NCBI GenBank assembly: GCA_003344405.1
Contig: NOWV01000001.1
Location: 868,001-932,000, forward strand
Direction of reading: 5' to 3'
Length of the DNA stretch: 64,000 nucleotides
Source: Trichoplax sp. H2
Taxonomy: Eukaryota > Placozoa > Uniplacotomia > Trichoplacea
Below the pieces are notes generated by a model, which was not told where the DNA came from, searched no databases, and saw only the letters and a list, made by a program, of their open reading frames with translations. A program made the position numbers and the translations under genes. Shown in pieces: positions 27,420 through 41,200 of the stretch (position 1 is its first letter; each line of letters begins with the position of its first letter).

Positions 27420-30400
27420 ATGACGTTCAATATTAAAGGTAAATGGCAGTCTATAGCCATCGATTGCGAAGAAGGTATTGAGCTAGATCAGCTGCAAGGA
27501 TTAGTCTCTTTTGAAGAATTAACCGATTATACTATAACAGATGGTACAGGAAAGGTAATCAATAATAATCATGCTGCTAATACTATCGATGACTAGCTAT
27601 GTAGTTCCAATGAATCCCAACACTTGCTGCGTAAAAGGAGTAATATTATACAAGAAAATACACGTAAAGTAGCTGACGTTGTTCGTTAATGGACTCTAGT
27701 TCTAATGCCATACGTAGTATGCATTTCATCTCAACGATGTGCATGTAATTGTATACAGTACAATATCATCGATCTGCTTTTAAGTTATTGATCTCTTAAT
27801 AAACAGGTCAGCGAAGTGACCAATCGTTCCAAAAATAAATCTGTAAAAAAGGCCCCAAAAAAGGACGCCAATAAAGTTGAAGAAGAAAGTACTGTTGAAA
27901 ATCCACACGATGATGGAAAAGGTAAACTTATTTTCATTCTATACAGTAGAAGCATCTTTACTATAGACACTGGATACTCTTTTTCTCTCTTTGAGTGACT
28001 TTGTCAAGTTTGTCTATACTGACAGCGATTTTGCTTGTAAGTGAATTCTTCAAAGCAAACATCGGGTCATATACTACTGGACGCGTATACTGTACAGTAC
28101 AGTACTAATGCCTATATGTGTAAATGTAGTTGAAAGAACTGTGAAGAGAATCATACTGTAGTTATTTTCTCCTTTATGACCAGCTATATGGCTAATACAG
28201 TACTGTACTACCATGGTAATACGTGTTAAACTTGTATATATATATAGATAACATGAACATGAAAGCATGGGACTCGTTGCAAGTTCCAGAACCTGTCCTC
28301 AAAGCTTTATCCGATATGAATTTTTTAACACCAACTCCCATTCAGTCGCTATCTTTGGTAGCAGCTATCCGTGATAGGAAAGATATCATCGGAGCTGCCG
28401 AAACGGTTTGTTAAATGATATATATACAAGTATTTAGTAAACGTACCACCTATGGTACGTGAATGTAGCTGCAATTAAGATCCAGGTTATACCTATCTAT
28501 CAATAAATTTTTCTATATTTTTGATTATAATGGACAATCGAACTTTACTGATAAGTGTTGGTGATGTATGATTGAAAAAACTTCCTTTACATACAGGGCT
28601 CAGGAAAAACGTTAGCTTATGGGATTCCAATCATTCAACGAATTTTACAACTCAAGGCAGGTAAATTTGGAGACACGTACTTTGCTAGTGCAGCTTTGAA
28701 TTTCTTCGTCGGTAGCTACTAAATTAAGTAATTGATGACGACTTTTAATATTCAAAAATAAATATCAACTCTAGATGGTAAGAAATCGTCAAAAAGAAAG
28801 TGGGACAAAGCAAACGACAAGACAGAAGTGATCAAAGAAACCCCAAGCAAAAAAAGAAAGCATGAAAAAGGAGCAAAACCTACCAGCTCTACAAGTGACC
28901 AAAAATCGTCAAATAAAACTACAGTTGATAATATGGATAATTCGGAAGTTGCGGAAAGCCCTGTATACGCTTTAGTTTTAACGCCCACTAGAGAACTTGC
29001 ACTACAAGTTAGAGACCATTTAAGAAGTGCTGCCAAGTATACCGACCTAAAAGTTAGTCTAAAATACCTACTTGCATTTCAAGAGTGCAAATAAAACCAA
29101 TTATCAGACGTATCTTAATAGCCACGAAAACTTTTCTGCAGATTGAAGCTATTGTCGGTGGAATATCTCAACACAAGCAACAACGACTATTAAACTATCA
29201 GCCTGAAATTATTATTGCGACACCTGGGCGCATGTGGCAGCTATTAAGCGAGGTTTTTTTCTTTTATAAATTCAATTTTTTGAAATAGTAAATTTTCTAC
29301 GGTATATATTTTTTAACCTTTGTGATGTACTTTTTATAGTCTCAATCTTATGTTATGGCATTTAGGGGGAAAGCCATCTACAAACCATAAATAAGCTACC
29401 GTTACTAGTGCTAGATGAAGTTGACAGGATGATAGAATATGGACATTATGCCGAACTATCAGATATACTGGAGAGATTACCGGAACGTCCATTAAGACAA
29501 ACTTTGGTTTATTCAGCTACATTGACCATAAATAAGAATAAAAAAGTAGAAATGAAAAAAAGTGTTAAGAAGAAGTTATCTAATGAAAAAACATTTGGTA
29601 AGTCTAAAATATTTTAGGGATATGTCTGTTTTAATTTTAATTTTTTATGGATAGTCTATAATCATACAGCCACAACAAGTCAGCATTATTTCTCCAGATG
29701 GTATAGTGATAATGCGTTACAGTTGTGGAAAAATAATTTGTGAAATTTTATTCGCGAATTCGATCCTGTTTTAGTTTTGAATTTGCTTTATAAATTTCAC
29801 ACTGCGTTTCCTGAGAGTTGGCTCGAAATGATCGTATTTGAGACCATAGCATAGAAACGCATATCTTGCCTGCTAAAACTTGTAGTGTTAACAAATCGTT
29901 GGTAAAGATATCTAAAATTATGAAAATTTTGGATTGGTATTTATATCATGTGGTAGATTATTAATTCAGTTGATACTTCACGTTTTTACACAGATGCTCT
30001 AATAGAAAAACTTAAACTTGATAAAAAAGTGAAAGTCATTAACCTAATAGAAAAAGATATAACTGTAGAAACTCTTGTAGAAGCACGAATCAATTGCATG
30101 GTTGATGACAAGGTATGATTTTACTGTTACTTTTAAATTTTTACGTATCGTAGCTAGTCTTGAATGAAGAACCTGATAAATAGCCATGTTAAAATTTTTA
30201 TTTCAGTTGAGCTGCTTGTACCTTTTTTGTTTACTTTTTCCTGGTAAAACGTTGGTATTTGCAAATTCGGTATCTTGTATTAAAAAAGTTGTCGATATCT
30301 TCCGCTTATTGGAGCAACCGGCTTATCCACTCCATGCTAAGATGCAACAACGACAGCGTCTCAAAAATTTGGACAGGTTTTATTCAACTACTGTGATTTA

Positions 30401-32042
30401 TATTAACATGCATACATGCGATCATCATTTGATATAAAATTTATGTATATTATAGGTTCAAATCGTCTCCTAGTGGGATTTTATTTTGTACCGATGTCGC
30501 AGCTCGTGGAATTGACATCAAAGATATTAAATATGTTATTCATTTCGAGTTGCCTAAAGCAGCTGAGGTAAGCTATGTGAGATACAGCATAGCTCTATAT
30601 CAGTTATTGCTTCACTAAAAGAATACTTTATGGACAGCTATATGTTCATCGCTGTGGTCGAACGGCTCGCGCTGCTAGCGAAGGTATGAGCATTGCGCTC
30701 CTTAGTCCGAGAGATATACAGTCTTATAGAAATATTACAAAGGTGCTTAATCGAGGTAATTATAAATGGAGACTATAGTCAGGAAGGTTCATCTTGCTTT
30801 GAAGTAAATTTCTACGTTTTTATTTATATCTAATGTAAATATAGATATACCCGAATTTCCTTTGGATCGGTCATTTGAAAGAGATGTTAAGCGCCGGATG
30901 GTCCTCGCCGAACGTATAGTTAGCTTGGAAAAAACGTATGTGTACAATACAGCAATTATTGCATGTGGTATACGAAATACGCGTATGCGCAATTATAAAG
31001 TTATCAACTTATTGATGGTACGTAAATATTTTTCTTAGTTCATCAAGGGAAAAGTCTCGTAAAGCTTGGCTTAAAACAGCGGCCGAGGCCTTAGATGTTA
31101 CGTTAAATGACGAAATGTATCCTAACTAAAATTTGCAGTTGATCTGGTACCTTACCTAACTTAGCAACAGTAACTGAATAGTAAGCAGGATGTATGATCG
31201 ATTGACCGTATACAGTAGTACCTTATAAATTTCTTGCATTTACTTCGTATTGTCTACATGCAATATATTTTCTTGTTGTAAACGTCTTTAACGAATTTCT
31301 AGCGACTTGTCTGTCAATGCAAGATCCGAAAATGAAAATTCAATCAAACTAGCAAGAAGTAAATATTGAATAACTTTTTCAAAATATAACGAATCTATGT
31401 TGCTAACGTAGCATCGTATAATACTCTCCCAACTCCCATTTTTCAGTTTATTGTAACAAACCATATAGGATTAATACTGTAATAGGCATCTCAAAATTAA
31501 ATTAAACGTAAAAGCTGTACTAATGCAGGATGTATATTATCGTATGACAGAGATGCTCACAACGCAGTTGAAATTACCGTTAACAACCCGCAACTTTTCT
31601 GGAAATTTTCCCGCCACAAACGAAATTCTTTCGACTCCTCGTTCCGGTACGTGTAACTTACATAGTTTATGTATAGCTTCAATACATGAAGATTTTCGTT
31701 ATCATGGATACGAGTTTTTTTGTACAGAATCATTTTATAATATTATATATACTGTATATCATCAATAACTCTGAGTGCTTAACAGTGATGATTTTCTCGT
31801 GTTTACAATCCTCAGATGATCCTATTACGCCAAATAAAGATGATAGTATTGCGGGAATAGAGGCTTTAAAAAAGAAGAATAAGCGAAAAACTGCCGCAAG
31901 AAGAGATGATAGTATTGTGGGAATAGAGGCTTTAAAAAAGAAAAATAAGCGAAAAACTGTCACAAGAAGAGATGATAGTATTGCGGGAATAAGAGCTTTA
32001 AAAAAGAAAAAAAAGCAAAAAACTGCCTTCAAGAAGAAATAA
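27420..32042 (+). CDS. DDX24: DEAD-box RNA helicase DDX24
   Basis: DDX24 (yeast Mak5 relative) is a nucleolar ATP-dependent RNA helicase of 60S ribosome biogenesis. Exons: 27420-27554, 27807-27921, 28248-28405, 28597-28660, 28775-29052, 29142-29252, 29366-29597, 29994-30112, 30207-30376, 30456-30567, 30638-30755, 30845-30935, from 31039 (end uncertain), 31529-31646, 31816-32042 (stop). The start GKWQSIAIDCEEG and VSFEELTDY match the DDX24 N-terminus. Helicase motifs: PTPIQS, AAETGSGKT, PTRELALQV, TPGRMW, DEVD (in place of DEAD), SATLT, FCTDVAARGID, HRCGRTARA. A lysine-rich insertion sits between motifs I and Ia. The C-terminus has three 22-residue basic repeats. Joining exon 31039 onward to 31529 is unclear: DEMY matches human, but an in-frame stop follows. 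Confidence 0.94.
28083..28106. repeat. Small palindromic repeat in a DDX24 intron
   Basis: An isolated actgtacagtacagtac block in the second intron; one of several single copies outside the main clusters. Confidence 0.6.
31839..32036 (+). repeat. Three 66-bp coding repeats in DDX24 C-terminus
   Basis: Units start at 31839, 31905 and 31971, exactly 66 bp apart. Each encodes DDSI(A/V)GI(E/R)ALKKK followed by a lysine/arginine-rich tail (KRKT or KQKT). They extend the basic tail that DDX24 carries in other animals. Confidence 0.9.
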
Positions 32043-32310
32043 GACAGCAAGTCCTGGGAACGAGCATAATGGTCTTTTGTATATATATAAGCTTCAAAGA
32101 AAGATAATTTAATGTTTTTATTTATTTTAAAAAACCATATCACAATTTTAAATAATTTTTCCTTAAAAATAATGTTGGATGACTGAGATAATTTCCTCTA
32201 ATGTGTTAATGTACTGAATTACTGGGAATGATCGCAATTGAGCCCTTACTGCTCCTCTTTATCTGTACAATATATCTGTTTGGAATAAAACACTGGTATA
32301 GATTTATTAC
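32043..32310. other. Convergent gap DDX24/PAK1IP1
   Basis: Only 268 bp separate two facing stop codons. AT-rich, with possible poly(A) signals on both strands (aataaa near 32285; ttattt near 32120). Confidence 0.6.
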
Positions 32311-34705
32311 TCAATGATCTGATAGTAAGCAGCAAATGCTGGTTAATCTCAAACCGATATTTTCATTGACAACTTCTGTTATCTGAAAGGTTAATGGAAA
32401 AACGTTATTGAAGATTTCTCATCTATGTTCACTTATAGATACGTGCCAAAACTTACAGCATTTGATTCATATTTCCATATCTTGATCCATCCATCTGATA
32501 GGGCAGCAACAACGACATTAGGCATCGTTGGGTTTGACGTTGAGCAGACTTTCATAGCTTTTATCCTAATAATGTACCATTGATCGTATATCAGTCATAT
32601 ATGCGTAAGGACAAATGAATAAATTGGAAATACTAATCGTCATGTACGATAGCAGACAGCTATAATAGACTCTTTAGTTGGGAAATATCGTGTTTCTACA
32701 CACACTAGCGCTAATTTACAGATGCGATTAAAAGTTTGCAAAAAAATAAGTAAATAAATTTGGTTATGAGATACTTGGTATTTCTAGAAATACAATATAC
32801 TCCACCTGCTAGATAATTTTGCTGATTCCGATGAACAACTTTCACTGCTTATTTCATATAATTTCAGAATTGAATTGTCGCCAGTTATTGCTACAATATT
32901 CTCCTAGATATAAAAACGTAAACAATGCACAATTAGCATAGAGCTTCATCTTGTTTGAAAATTTTAACATACCGAGATGAATTGTAGTGAAGTGATTCGG
33001 CTCTGAAAATCCACTTTATGTACAAATGAAGCAGTCTGAAAATTAACGTTAAACATTTAAATCTATTTTAAGTTAACTGCCTAGTCAGTTTTCTGAGTAA
33101 AGTAAGCTTACCTTTAATTCATAAAAAAAAGCCTTATTTTTTACAACTAAAGCGTAAAGATGACCAGAGGGCGACCACTGTACGATGGGTACATCTGGAT
33201 TGGAGAATTTGGTACACAAGTGATGTTTATTTAGATATCAATCACTTTTTATTAAATGAAATTGCAATTACCTTCTTTACAGTTAACAATGTAAGACTGT
33301 CTGCCGGTGACTAGGTTCCATACTCTAAAGTTGGAAAAAGTTGTTAATTAAATAGTATTAATATCGTGTAACAACAAAAGACGCTTGTGTATTGCGATCC
33401 TGCAAACATCAAGGCGGCAGCATACCTACCTCATAGTTTTGTCTTTTGATGTTGTCATAGCCATATTATTTGAAGGGTGCACAGCCAAAGAATTTATAGC
33501 TGATCTTTGAGGAGGGAATTTGATAGTAAATATAAGTTACTCAATCGCAGATATAATTTGAAGGGAGATCCCATACGAAGTCAATATCATACTTGTGTCC
33601 TTTGAAATTTTTCAAGCATTCCCAAGATTTACATTTCCAAATTGTTAGGATACCATCTTCTGCAGTACTTAACAGATGTGATTTTGATGCAAATTCTAAT
33701 CCCGTTACAGTACCTATAGTGTAATGAGGAAAGCATTTCGCATAAAACAAATTTCAAGTTCTCTAGCCTGTAACGAGTAGCAAAGCATTACCGTTGTGAT
33801 GCATCAGAGTTCCTAGCTCTATTCTCTTGTTGAAACTGTATAGCCTGCAATGCAAATCATCACAATTTAATGATCTATTTTATAATACTGCACTGAATTA
33901 TTGACTGTATAACTATGAACTATGCATATTTCGAGGTTGCTGATAAGTGCATGCTGTTGAATTATTTTATATTATACTGTACTGTACTGTATATTCTGTA
34001 TACACGTAAACGTATATAATTATTTACTATTGAATATGCACAATCGATCATCACTACTGAACTATCCATGCACGAGTAATTCAGACTCCTGATGGCATAT
34101 ACTGTATGGGACACTAATAATGTCTGCATAGCATCATATATAGAGAATTGAATGTATCAAATCCTGGATTTGGTTAGTAATTGTAGGATTAGGCCAATTA
34201 TTTGGCCTATTCTTAATGCGTACGTTAATGTATTTGGAAATTCATCGATGCAAGCAGTAGAGAGTATGGCTATTGTCTATTGTGCATATATTATTGCTCC
34301 AACCGTTATAGCAGCGCATCAAGACCTCTTACTGTACGTACTCTATGATCGAATATTCCAAATTTCTATCTTAATATCGCTGACAGAATAAAAATGAATT
34401 CTATCGAAAATAAATGAATAGTACCTAACGCATTCGTCTGTACTACCAGAAGCGAAGTAATCACCGGTAGCAGCAAGGGCCTTCACATTACCAGAATGGT
34501 TTTGATTGGAAAAATCTAATGCAAAATCCTATTTATAGAGGTCAATTTAGAGAGAAATGGATAGCTATAAATGGAAAGCTATGATGTCGCCCAATTCATT
34601 TTTAACATATCATAATAACTAATGCAAAACCTTGCTATCAGAGCTATCAATATCCCAATGGAATCCAAGTACTTGTCCATCATAATCACCCACAATCACC
34701 TCCAT
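32311..34705 (-). CDS. PAK1IP1: PAK1-interacting protein 1 / MAK11 WD40 protein
   Basis: PAK1IP1 (yeast Mak11) is a nucleolar WD40 protein of 60S subunit assembly that also inhibits PAK1. Eleven exons join with consistent phase: 34631-34705 (ATG), 34425-34528, 33792-33844, 33593-33713, 33430-33504, 33272-33324, 33112-33194, 32973-33035, 32806-32903, 32457-32565, 32311-32382 (stop), giving 301 residues. Family signatures are VGDYDGQVLGFHW at the start, HSGNVKALAATGDYFASGS, the hallmark SAEDG-type blade (STAEDGILTIWKCKSWECL), SKDKTMRVWNLVTGR, PIVQWSPSGHLYALV, VVAALSDGWIKIWKY, and the final LRLTSICCLL. Human PAK1IP1 has a basic tail of about 90 residues after this point; here the protein stops. 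It is divergent with RTEL1. Confidence 0.95.
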
Positions 34706-34844
34706 CCTGCGGTTGGTTTAGCCTCGATCACACACGGCTTGTGTTGCAGCCTCGACACAAAGTGATGTCACTCGTGACGAATGACTTCCGTCGTTCGTAG
34801 TACTGTGCCACGAACTACGGTACTAACTACAGTACTAAAGGTAA

Positions 34845-34960
34845 GATTTACTGTACTGTACACTGTACAGTACTGTACAGTACATTGTACGGTATAGTGT
34901 TGTACTGTACTGTAGTCCATGACTGCCGCAGAGTCTGTCTGTAGACGTACTGTACGCTAG
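34845..34960. repeat. Palindromic pentamer cluster in the divergent promoter
   Basis: Contains tactgtactgtacactgtacagtactgtacagtacattgtac, readable in overlapping pieces of the tactg/cagta family. Confidence 0.85.
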
Positions 34961-35135
34961 TGACATTGTTTTTGCTAGCGATTTGGTACAGCGCTTAAAA
35001 AGTAGTCCACGATACTGTATCGCTGTGCACTACGCTAGTACTGTACCATACAGTAAGGTGAAAATGAAAAGCTTATTATTTATCTCTATAATAAACATTG
35101 GTAATTCTAGTTTCAAATATAATGTCGCAATACTG

Positions 35136-35206
35136 TACAGTGTACAGTCAGGATTTGAACAGTTCAGCACAGTACTGTACTGTACACTGTACACTACAGC
35201 GTACAC
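35136..35206. repeat. Palindromic pentamer cluster near RTEL1 start
   Basis: Copies such as actgtacagtgtacag and agtactgtactgtacactgt end about 60 bases before the RTEL1 ATG, the same spacing seen at the TMEM14-like gene. Confidence 0.8.
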
Positions 35207-35265
35207 AGTCGCACAAGCAAAATCGAAAATCTCGCGGGCTTGAGAGATATCCAAAAAATGAAAGG

Positions 35266-38200
35266 ATGGTCCTGGTCGATGTCCGCGGCATTGAAGTCGA
35301 TTTCCCATTTAATCCCTATCCATGCCAGTTAGATTACATGACTAATGTTATACAATGCCTGCAAGAGGTAGAACTCCAAACTTTTCATTGAGAATACATA
35401 GGATAGAGGCCTAAAAAAATAGCCATAGCAGTTTATAGTACTGTTCTAAGTGAATTTCAATGAAGAAGCTCTTTGAAACTTGTCGCTCGTACAGTGCGTG
35501 CTTGAACTTGATTCAGCCCAAGTTGTTATAGTTGCCGTTGAATAGACGAAGTATATACTGTACACTAGCAACTTTAAAGTACTGATCTAGACACTTACAG
35601 AGTACAGTATAAAAATAAAATTCTCTGTCATACCATACGTAAACATGGCGAATCAACATCCTCTGAATTTACTAAACCAAGCAAGTTGATGCTGATATCT
35701 TTATACCTACTTTTAGGGAAAAAATGGTATTTTAGAAAGCCCAACTGGCACTGGTAAAACGCTATGCCTTCTGTGTGCTTGCTTGGCTTGGCGACAAACT
35801 TACGTTGCTCAGGTACAACTTAACCAACGGATACAAATGCAACAATTGCAACAGAATCCAAATACGGACAGAAATAGTCAAGATCTAAAAGAACACTTAC
35901 AAGATGATATATCTCAAGCTCTATTTGGTAGTAATCGCAATGACGGTAAGCGAAGATTTCCCCTATTCATGCACTGAATCGTTAATCAACAACTATGGTA
36001 CAACACTAGCCGTACAGTGAAATAGGTTTCCTTCTTTTAAATCGCCCTTTTTCATCTAGTGCGCTTTCATGCTATACAGCATATTAGTGGCCTTTCACCA
36101 AACGCTGATTAGTGTCGATAATTGATATAATCAAATATACCTGTATTCTATCCATTTGTAGGTACAACAATCTTTCAAGTGCCGAAGATAATTTATTCTT
36201 CACGTACTCATTCACAATTATCCCAAGTCGTCAATGAATTAAAACATACTATTTATAGGTGAGAGTGGAATGATTTCAGCTAATTACAGTAGTTAGGTGT
36301 TAGGGAATACAGTGATACTGTACAGTATATATGTAGTACGTAGTACCGTAAGAAAATGAAATATGATAAGAATCTGTCAGAATATGAGCATCATTGTCAT
36401 CAATAATATGTGTTAACGCTCTCGTGCAAATAATTTCATATTTCTGCATGAGTTGTAATGAATTGCCAAAGGAGCTTACTGGTATTACGCACAGTATCCA
36501 TTGGCGATTTACGTATTGACAACACCCCTGCAATAATACTAAAATTGACGTTTATTGAAAGTATACAACAAATATCAGAGTTATACACTAAACAGTAAAC
36601 GAATTAGCAAGTATTCTTTTTTCCTGTAATTGTAAAATAACACAATTGCACTCTTGTTAATATCTACAGGTCTTTAACTACAGTAATTACGCGTGGCTAT
36701 ATTATACTGTTGTTGTATTAACTTACTTTTAAAGTATTATGCGTTATCTGTACGTCTTTGTAATAGAATTCTTATTGTGCAGTTTGTAAGGTTTTTCCTT
36801 TAGAATTCAAGTACATCCTTCACAATTTTTAAACACTTTGTATGAGCATATTCTGGATAAGCTATCTGAACTATCACCATTTTTTATCCATCTAGGCCGA
36901 AAATTTGTATTCTAGGATCTCGTGAACAAATGTGCATTCATCCTGAAGTAGCAAAGTTACAAAGCAATACAGCAAAGGTCATTCATATACGTAGTGTTAA
37001 CTGGACTATTTAACTAATAAAAATGTCTGTATATATTTGTTAATCAAACATGTTCTTTTTTAATTTATTATTTATATCAATACAGATTCATGCATGTAGA
37101 GCTAAAGTAAATGCCCGAACATGTCATTTCTGCAATAATGTAGAAAGTAAGTATCTTTAATTAATTATCGTTTTGATATACTATAACTCGATAATTAACG
37201 TCTTTGTCATGTTCATTCATTAATTAAATTAATTATAGCAATAATTATTTAATTGACAAATTTTTAATTCTTAATTCTTATTCTATTAGCAAAAAAAGAT
37301 GATCCTAGTTTTTCGGAAAATATCTTGGATATTGAAGAGTTGGTCGAATTAGGAGGAAAACAGAAGTAATTACTTTTAGTTATGATATCATTTTTTAACT
37401 GTAGACTCTGGGGCTGTTGCTTATGATGAAACTGTTTCTTTTATCACTCAAATATGACTTAAAATGATTAATTCTCCACCAACACTGAGGCGACGGAGTA
37501 GCAAATATGTAATTGCTATCACTGTACTAGAATACTTATTTTCGGTCTTGCACCTCATCCCTAAATTTTTTATGTGCACGATTTACTTACTACGTATATA
37601 GGGTTTGCCCTTATTACATGGCAAGAGAGCTAAGATCCAATGCCGATATAGTTTTCATGCCTTATAATTACCTCATCGATTTCAAGGTAGTTTTTAAATG
37701 ATTTTTCGACTGTATGTATCTATGCAATATTAATTCTTAGATTACCGGTACGTAAATTTAGTCTAGGCAATCGAATAGCATTGATATGAAGAATGCAATT
37801 ATCATTTGTGATGAAGCCCATAATTTGGTATTTTTCATGTTTTTAATTTCCTCATATTAATATTTCACTGTGATTCATTGTAGTCAACAACTCAATCGAA
37901 TCTGTCTAATACTTCCATCCATATACCGACATAATTATACAATTATATCATTCTAGGAAAAAATTTGTGAAGATTCAGCTTCTTTTGATCTTTCATCAGC
38001 CGATATTGCTAACTGCATAGATGAAGTTGACAACTTTATTAATATTCTTCAAAGAATAAAGTCAACTACAGATAGCGAAGAATATGACGCAACAGGTATG
38101 CAATGCAATGTTAATAATGTCATTGGAAGACTATTTCAATAGGATTCAGCGATTTCATTGTAATAGACTCTTAGGCTTTTGCGTATCCGTAATCTATTTT

Positions 38201-41200
38201 GTAGTATAACATTGAAAGCTTATAAATACCAAATATTATTTATAACGTCCAGGGGCCGTCGATACCGACCTTGACGTGGAGGATCTGGCGACACTGAAAG
38301 GTTAGTTGTAACTTTTACATACAGTATAGTATAGGCAATTCTGGCATATCCGCGTGGATTAACTTCATAGTGGTCATGTGTATGTGTTTAACATTCTAGC
38401 ACTGCTTCTGAAGTTGGAAGAGATTCTCGGAGATATAGAACTTCCCAGTTCCGGTAACGGAGTTACAAAGCCTGGAAGGTACCAAGTACACACTTATTAA
38501 CCGTTGCTAACAATATTTCGTATAGTGAAGTTGATATCGAGTGGTTTATATAAAACGTAGATGCAATATTTCATATTTGTATGACAAAGATACCAAGTAG
38601 CTTTACTGTCTAACAATGCGGTATGTGATTGAATCTAGCTATATATATGAAATATTTAAACAACTTAATGTAACATTTGAAACAAAACACCTTTTTGTGC
38701 AAGTATTGGGAAAGTGTATAGATGCCACAGTATCAGGTACTGTTGTTGCTTTAATATAAATCTTAAATTCTACGCATAAACGATCTCTTATTTTCACTAC
38801 AGTACCATTCATTCCTTTCTTGTAACTGTAGATAGCAAAACTCTAAGAGCAAAACACTTTGGATTAGAAAAAGTTTTAGATATTTTAACGGTAATTTTTT
38901 CTTGGTTATGAAGTTATCAATCAAAGAAATCAACTCATTGTTTAATATTATTAACTGTTAGTTGATATTCGGAGCAAATCAAATAGATTTATCATCTGGT
39001 TCTAGTTCAAATTCGCAAAGATATTATAAGGTAATCATATACATAGAGACTTTAATAGACTATTATTCAAGCAATTGTTGTCCTGTAGGTTCATATTCGA
39101 TCCGATAATAACATAAGAAAATGGCAAACGTCACATAGTGATCCTTGGACAACAGCAAAAAAGGCTGCTAAAGAGGGTCGGTATAGTGTTGTCTTTAATT
39201 ATTACATGCTATTAAATCTTATTTTAAGCATGATAGCACATGTTCTTAAAGTTATTTTCTTTAATCTGTATATTTTTATTTAATAGGTCGGATTCTTAGT
39301 TACTGGTGTTTTAGCCCTAGTTACAGTATGAAAGAATTAATAGATCAAGAAGTTCGAGCAGTAATACTTACAAGTGGAACTCTTTCCCCGATAGAATCAC
39401 TGGTTGCGGAATTTCAAGTGTAATGAACTTTAGTATCTTGCATCTCAAAGAGTAAACTTATAGTAACTGCCGTATTTTATATCTGTTCAGGAGCTTTCCA
39501 GTTCAGTTACAAAATCCTCACGTTATCGACAAGAAGCAAATTTGGATTGGTACTGTATCTAAGGGCCCTTGTGGTACAGCTCTTAACTCATCGTACAGAA
39601 ATCGGTAAACTTGCAAAGAAATAGTTAATAACCTTGCTATTTATTAATTTATAAATGCTGATAAAATGTTAACACTCCTATAGATCGTCAGCAGAATATT
39701 TATCTTCGTTAGGCAATACGATTGGTGGGTATATATGTATAATGATAAATATAATTGTAAAATTGTTTAGATTAATCCTAATGCTAGCCATAAAAACTTG
39801 TTACAGTCAATTTTGCCAGAATAATACCCGATGGATTGTTGGTATTTTTTCCATCTTATCCGGTAATGAATTCCTGTATTGAACATTGGCAGGTAGGATA
39901 AGTAGGCGGAGAATTATACTCGCAAGCCTTGCAGATATTGTTAGGCTGGTAACGCAACTAAGGAACACTATTTTCTATTTCTTTATTACAAAAGTCCTCC
40001 GGTATATGGGACCGAATATGTCAACATAAAAGTTTGCATATTGAACCCCAGCACAAATCTGAATTTAATAGGGTTGGTATTTGAATTACAACACAGCCGA
40101 TTTTAGGTACAGCTATATTCGTATATTACAATAAATGACCAAAAGTTTTTGCGATCCAGGTAATGGATGAATATTATTCGAGTGTAAGAGATGAAAATTG
40201 TAGTGGAGCCATATTTCTAGGTGTATGTAGAGGAAAGGTGAATGCTATATTTTTTCTTAGCCTTTAGTTCATGTAATTAATGGTAATATCAAATTATGAA
40301 AGGCCTCTTTTGATCTTGTAGTTCAAATGTTTGTGCAATGATTGTATTTAAAATAGGTTAGTGAGGGTGTTGATTTTGCGGATATTAACGGTAGGGCTGT
40401 TATAATTACTGGCTTGCCCTTCCCTCCGAGTAAAGAAGCAAAGGTTAAACATACCAATATCAGTTTTTGAACCTCATCTTAAATTTACTAAAGATATATT
40501 AACCCAAAATTCCTCTAGGTGATGCTGAAAATGCAGTATCTAGATGAAAACATTGGATTTAAAGAGCACAAGGTTAGTATTACTCATGAATAATCCTATG
40601 TTAGGCTTAGAAACGTATTTATAAATCAACTATACGCTAGAATGTTTCATTCTTATCACCCCTTTATGAAAATATTCGCTTTTTATTCCTGTCCTATTAA
40701 ATTAGTCAATATGTGGGAGAGATTGGTATCGTCAACAGGCTTCACGCGCCGTAAATCAAGCAATTGGCCGCGTAATAAGGCATCGAAATGATTATGGTGC
40801 AATAATCCTTTGTGATGAAAGGTAACTTGCTAGACCTCACTTTTATTAGTTTTTGTCCAAAGCTTACGACGAACCATTAATATTTCATTAGAATTAAAAA
40901 TTATTAATACTATTGCCACTGTCAGTAGCTACTATTGTTTATACACTAAGTTAAACAGAATTCATGGTAATTAAAGGTTATTTCTGGAATGTAAACAGAT
41001 TTAATCAAAAAGACTCAATAAGCCAGTTACCTAAGTGGTTAAAAGACTATGTTCAAGCATATGGTAGTTTTGGCCTCACTCAAAAAAGTTTAAAAGATTT
41101 CTTTTCTACTGCAATGACTCTGGTTAGATTGCACGTCAATTTTTAAATCGCCATTACTTTTATTTTTGCTTCAACGTTTCGTTTTCTAGCTTATTATAAA

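Larger units (their letters stand above)
34706..35265. promoter_or_regulatory. Putative bidirectional promoter PAK1IP1/RTEL1
   Basis: 560 bp between two divergent start codons. The PAK1IP1-proximal half is richer in GC and CpG than its surroundings and contains gtgatgtcac directly followed by tcgtgacg (34763-34780), similar to a CRE/ATF site. The RTEL1-proximal half holds two palindromic pentamer clusters. Promoter function is inferred from position; transcription starts are unknown. Confidence 0.55.

Noticed and set aside
31730-32143. Minus-strand 137-codon ORF rich in Phe
   Set aside because: Antisense of the lysine-rich DDX24 repeats; the plus frame continues the helicase tail in phase.
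34983-35391. ORFs overlapping the RTEL1 start (86-97 codons)
   Set aside because: They run through the palindrome cluster; only the frame starting at 35266 matches RTEL1.
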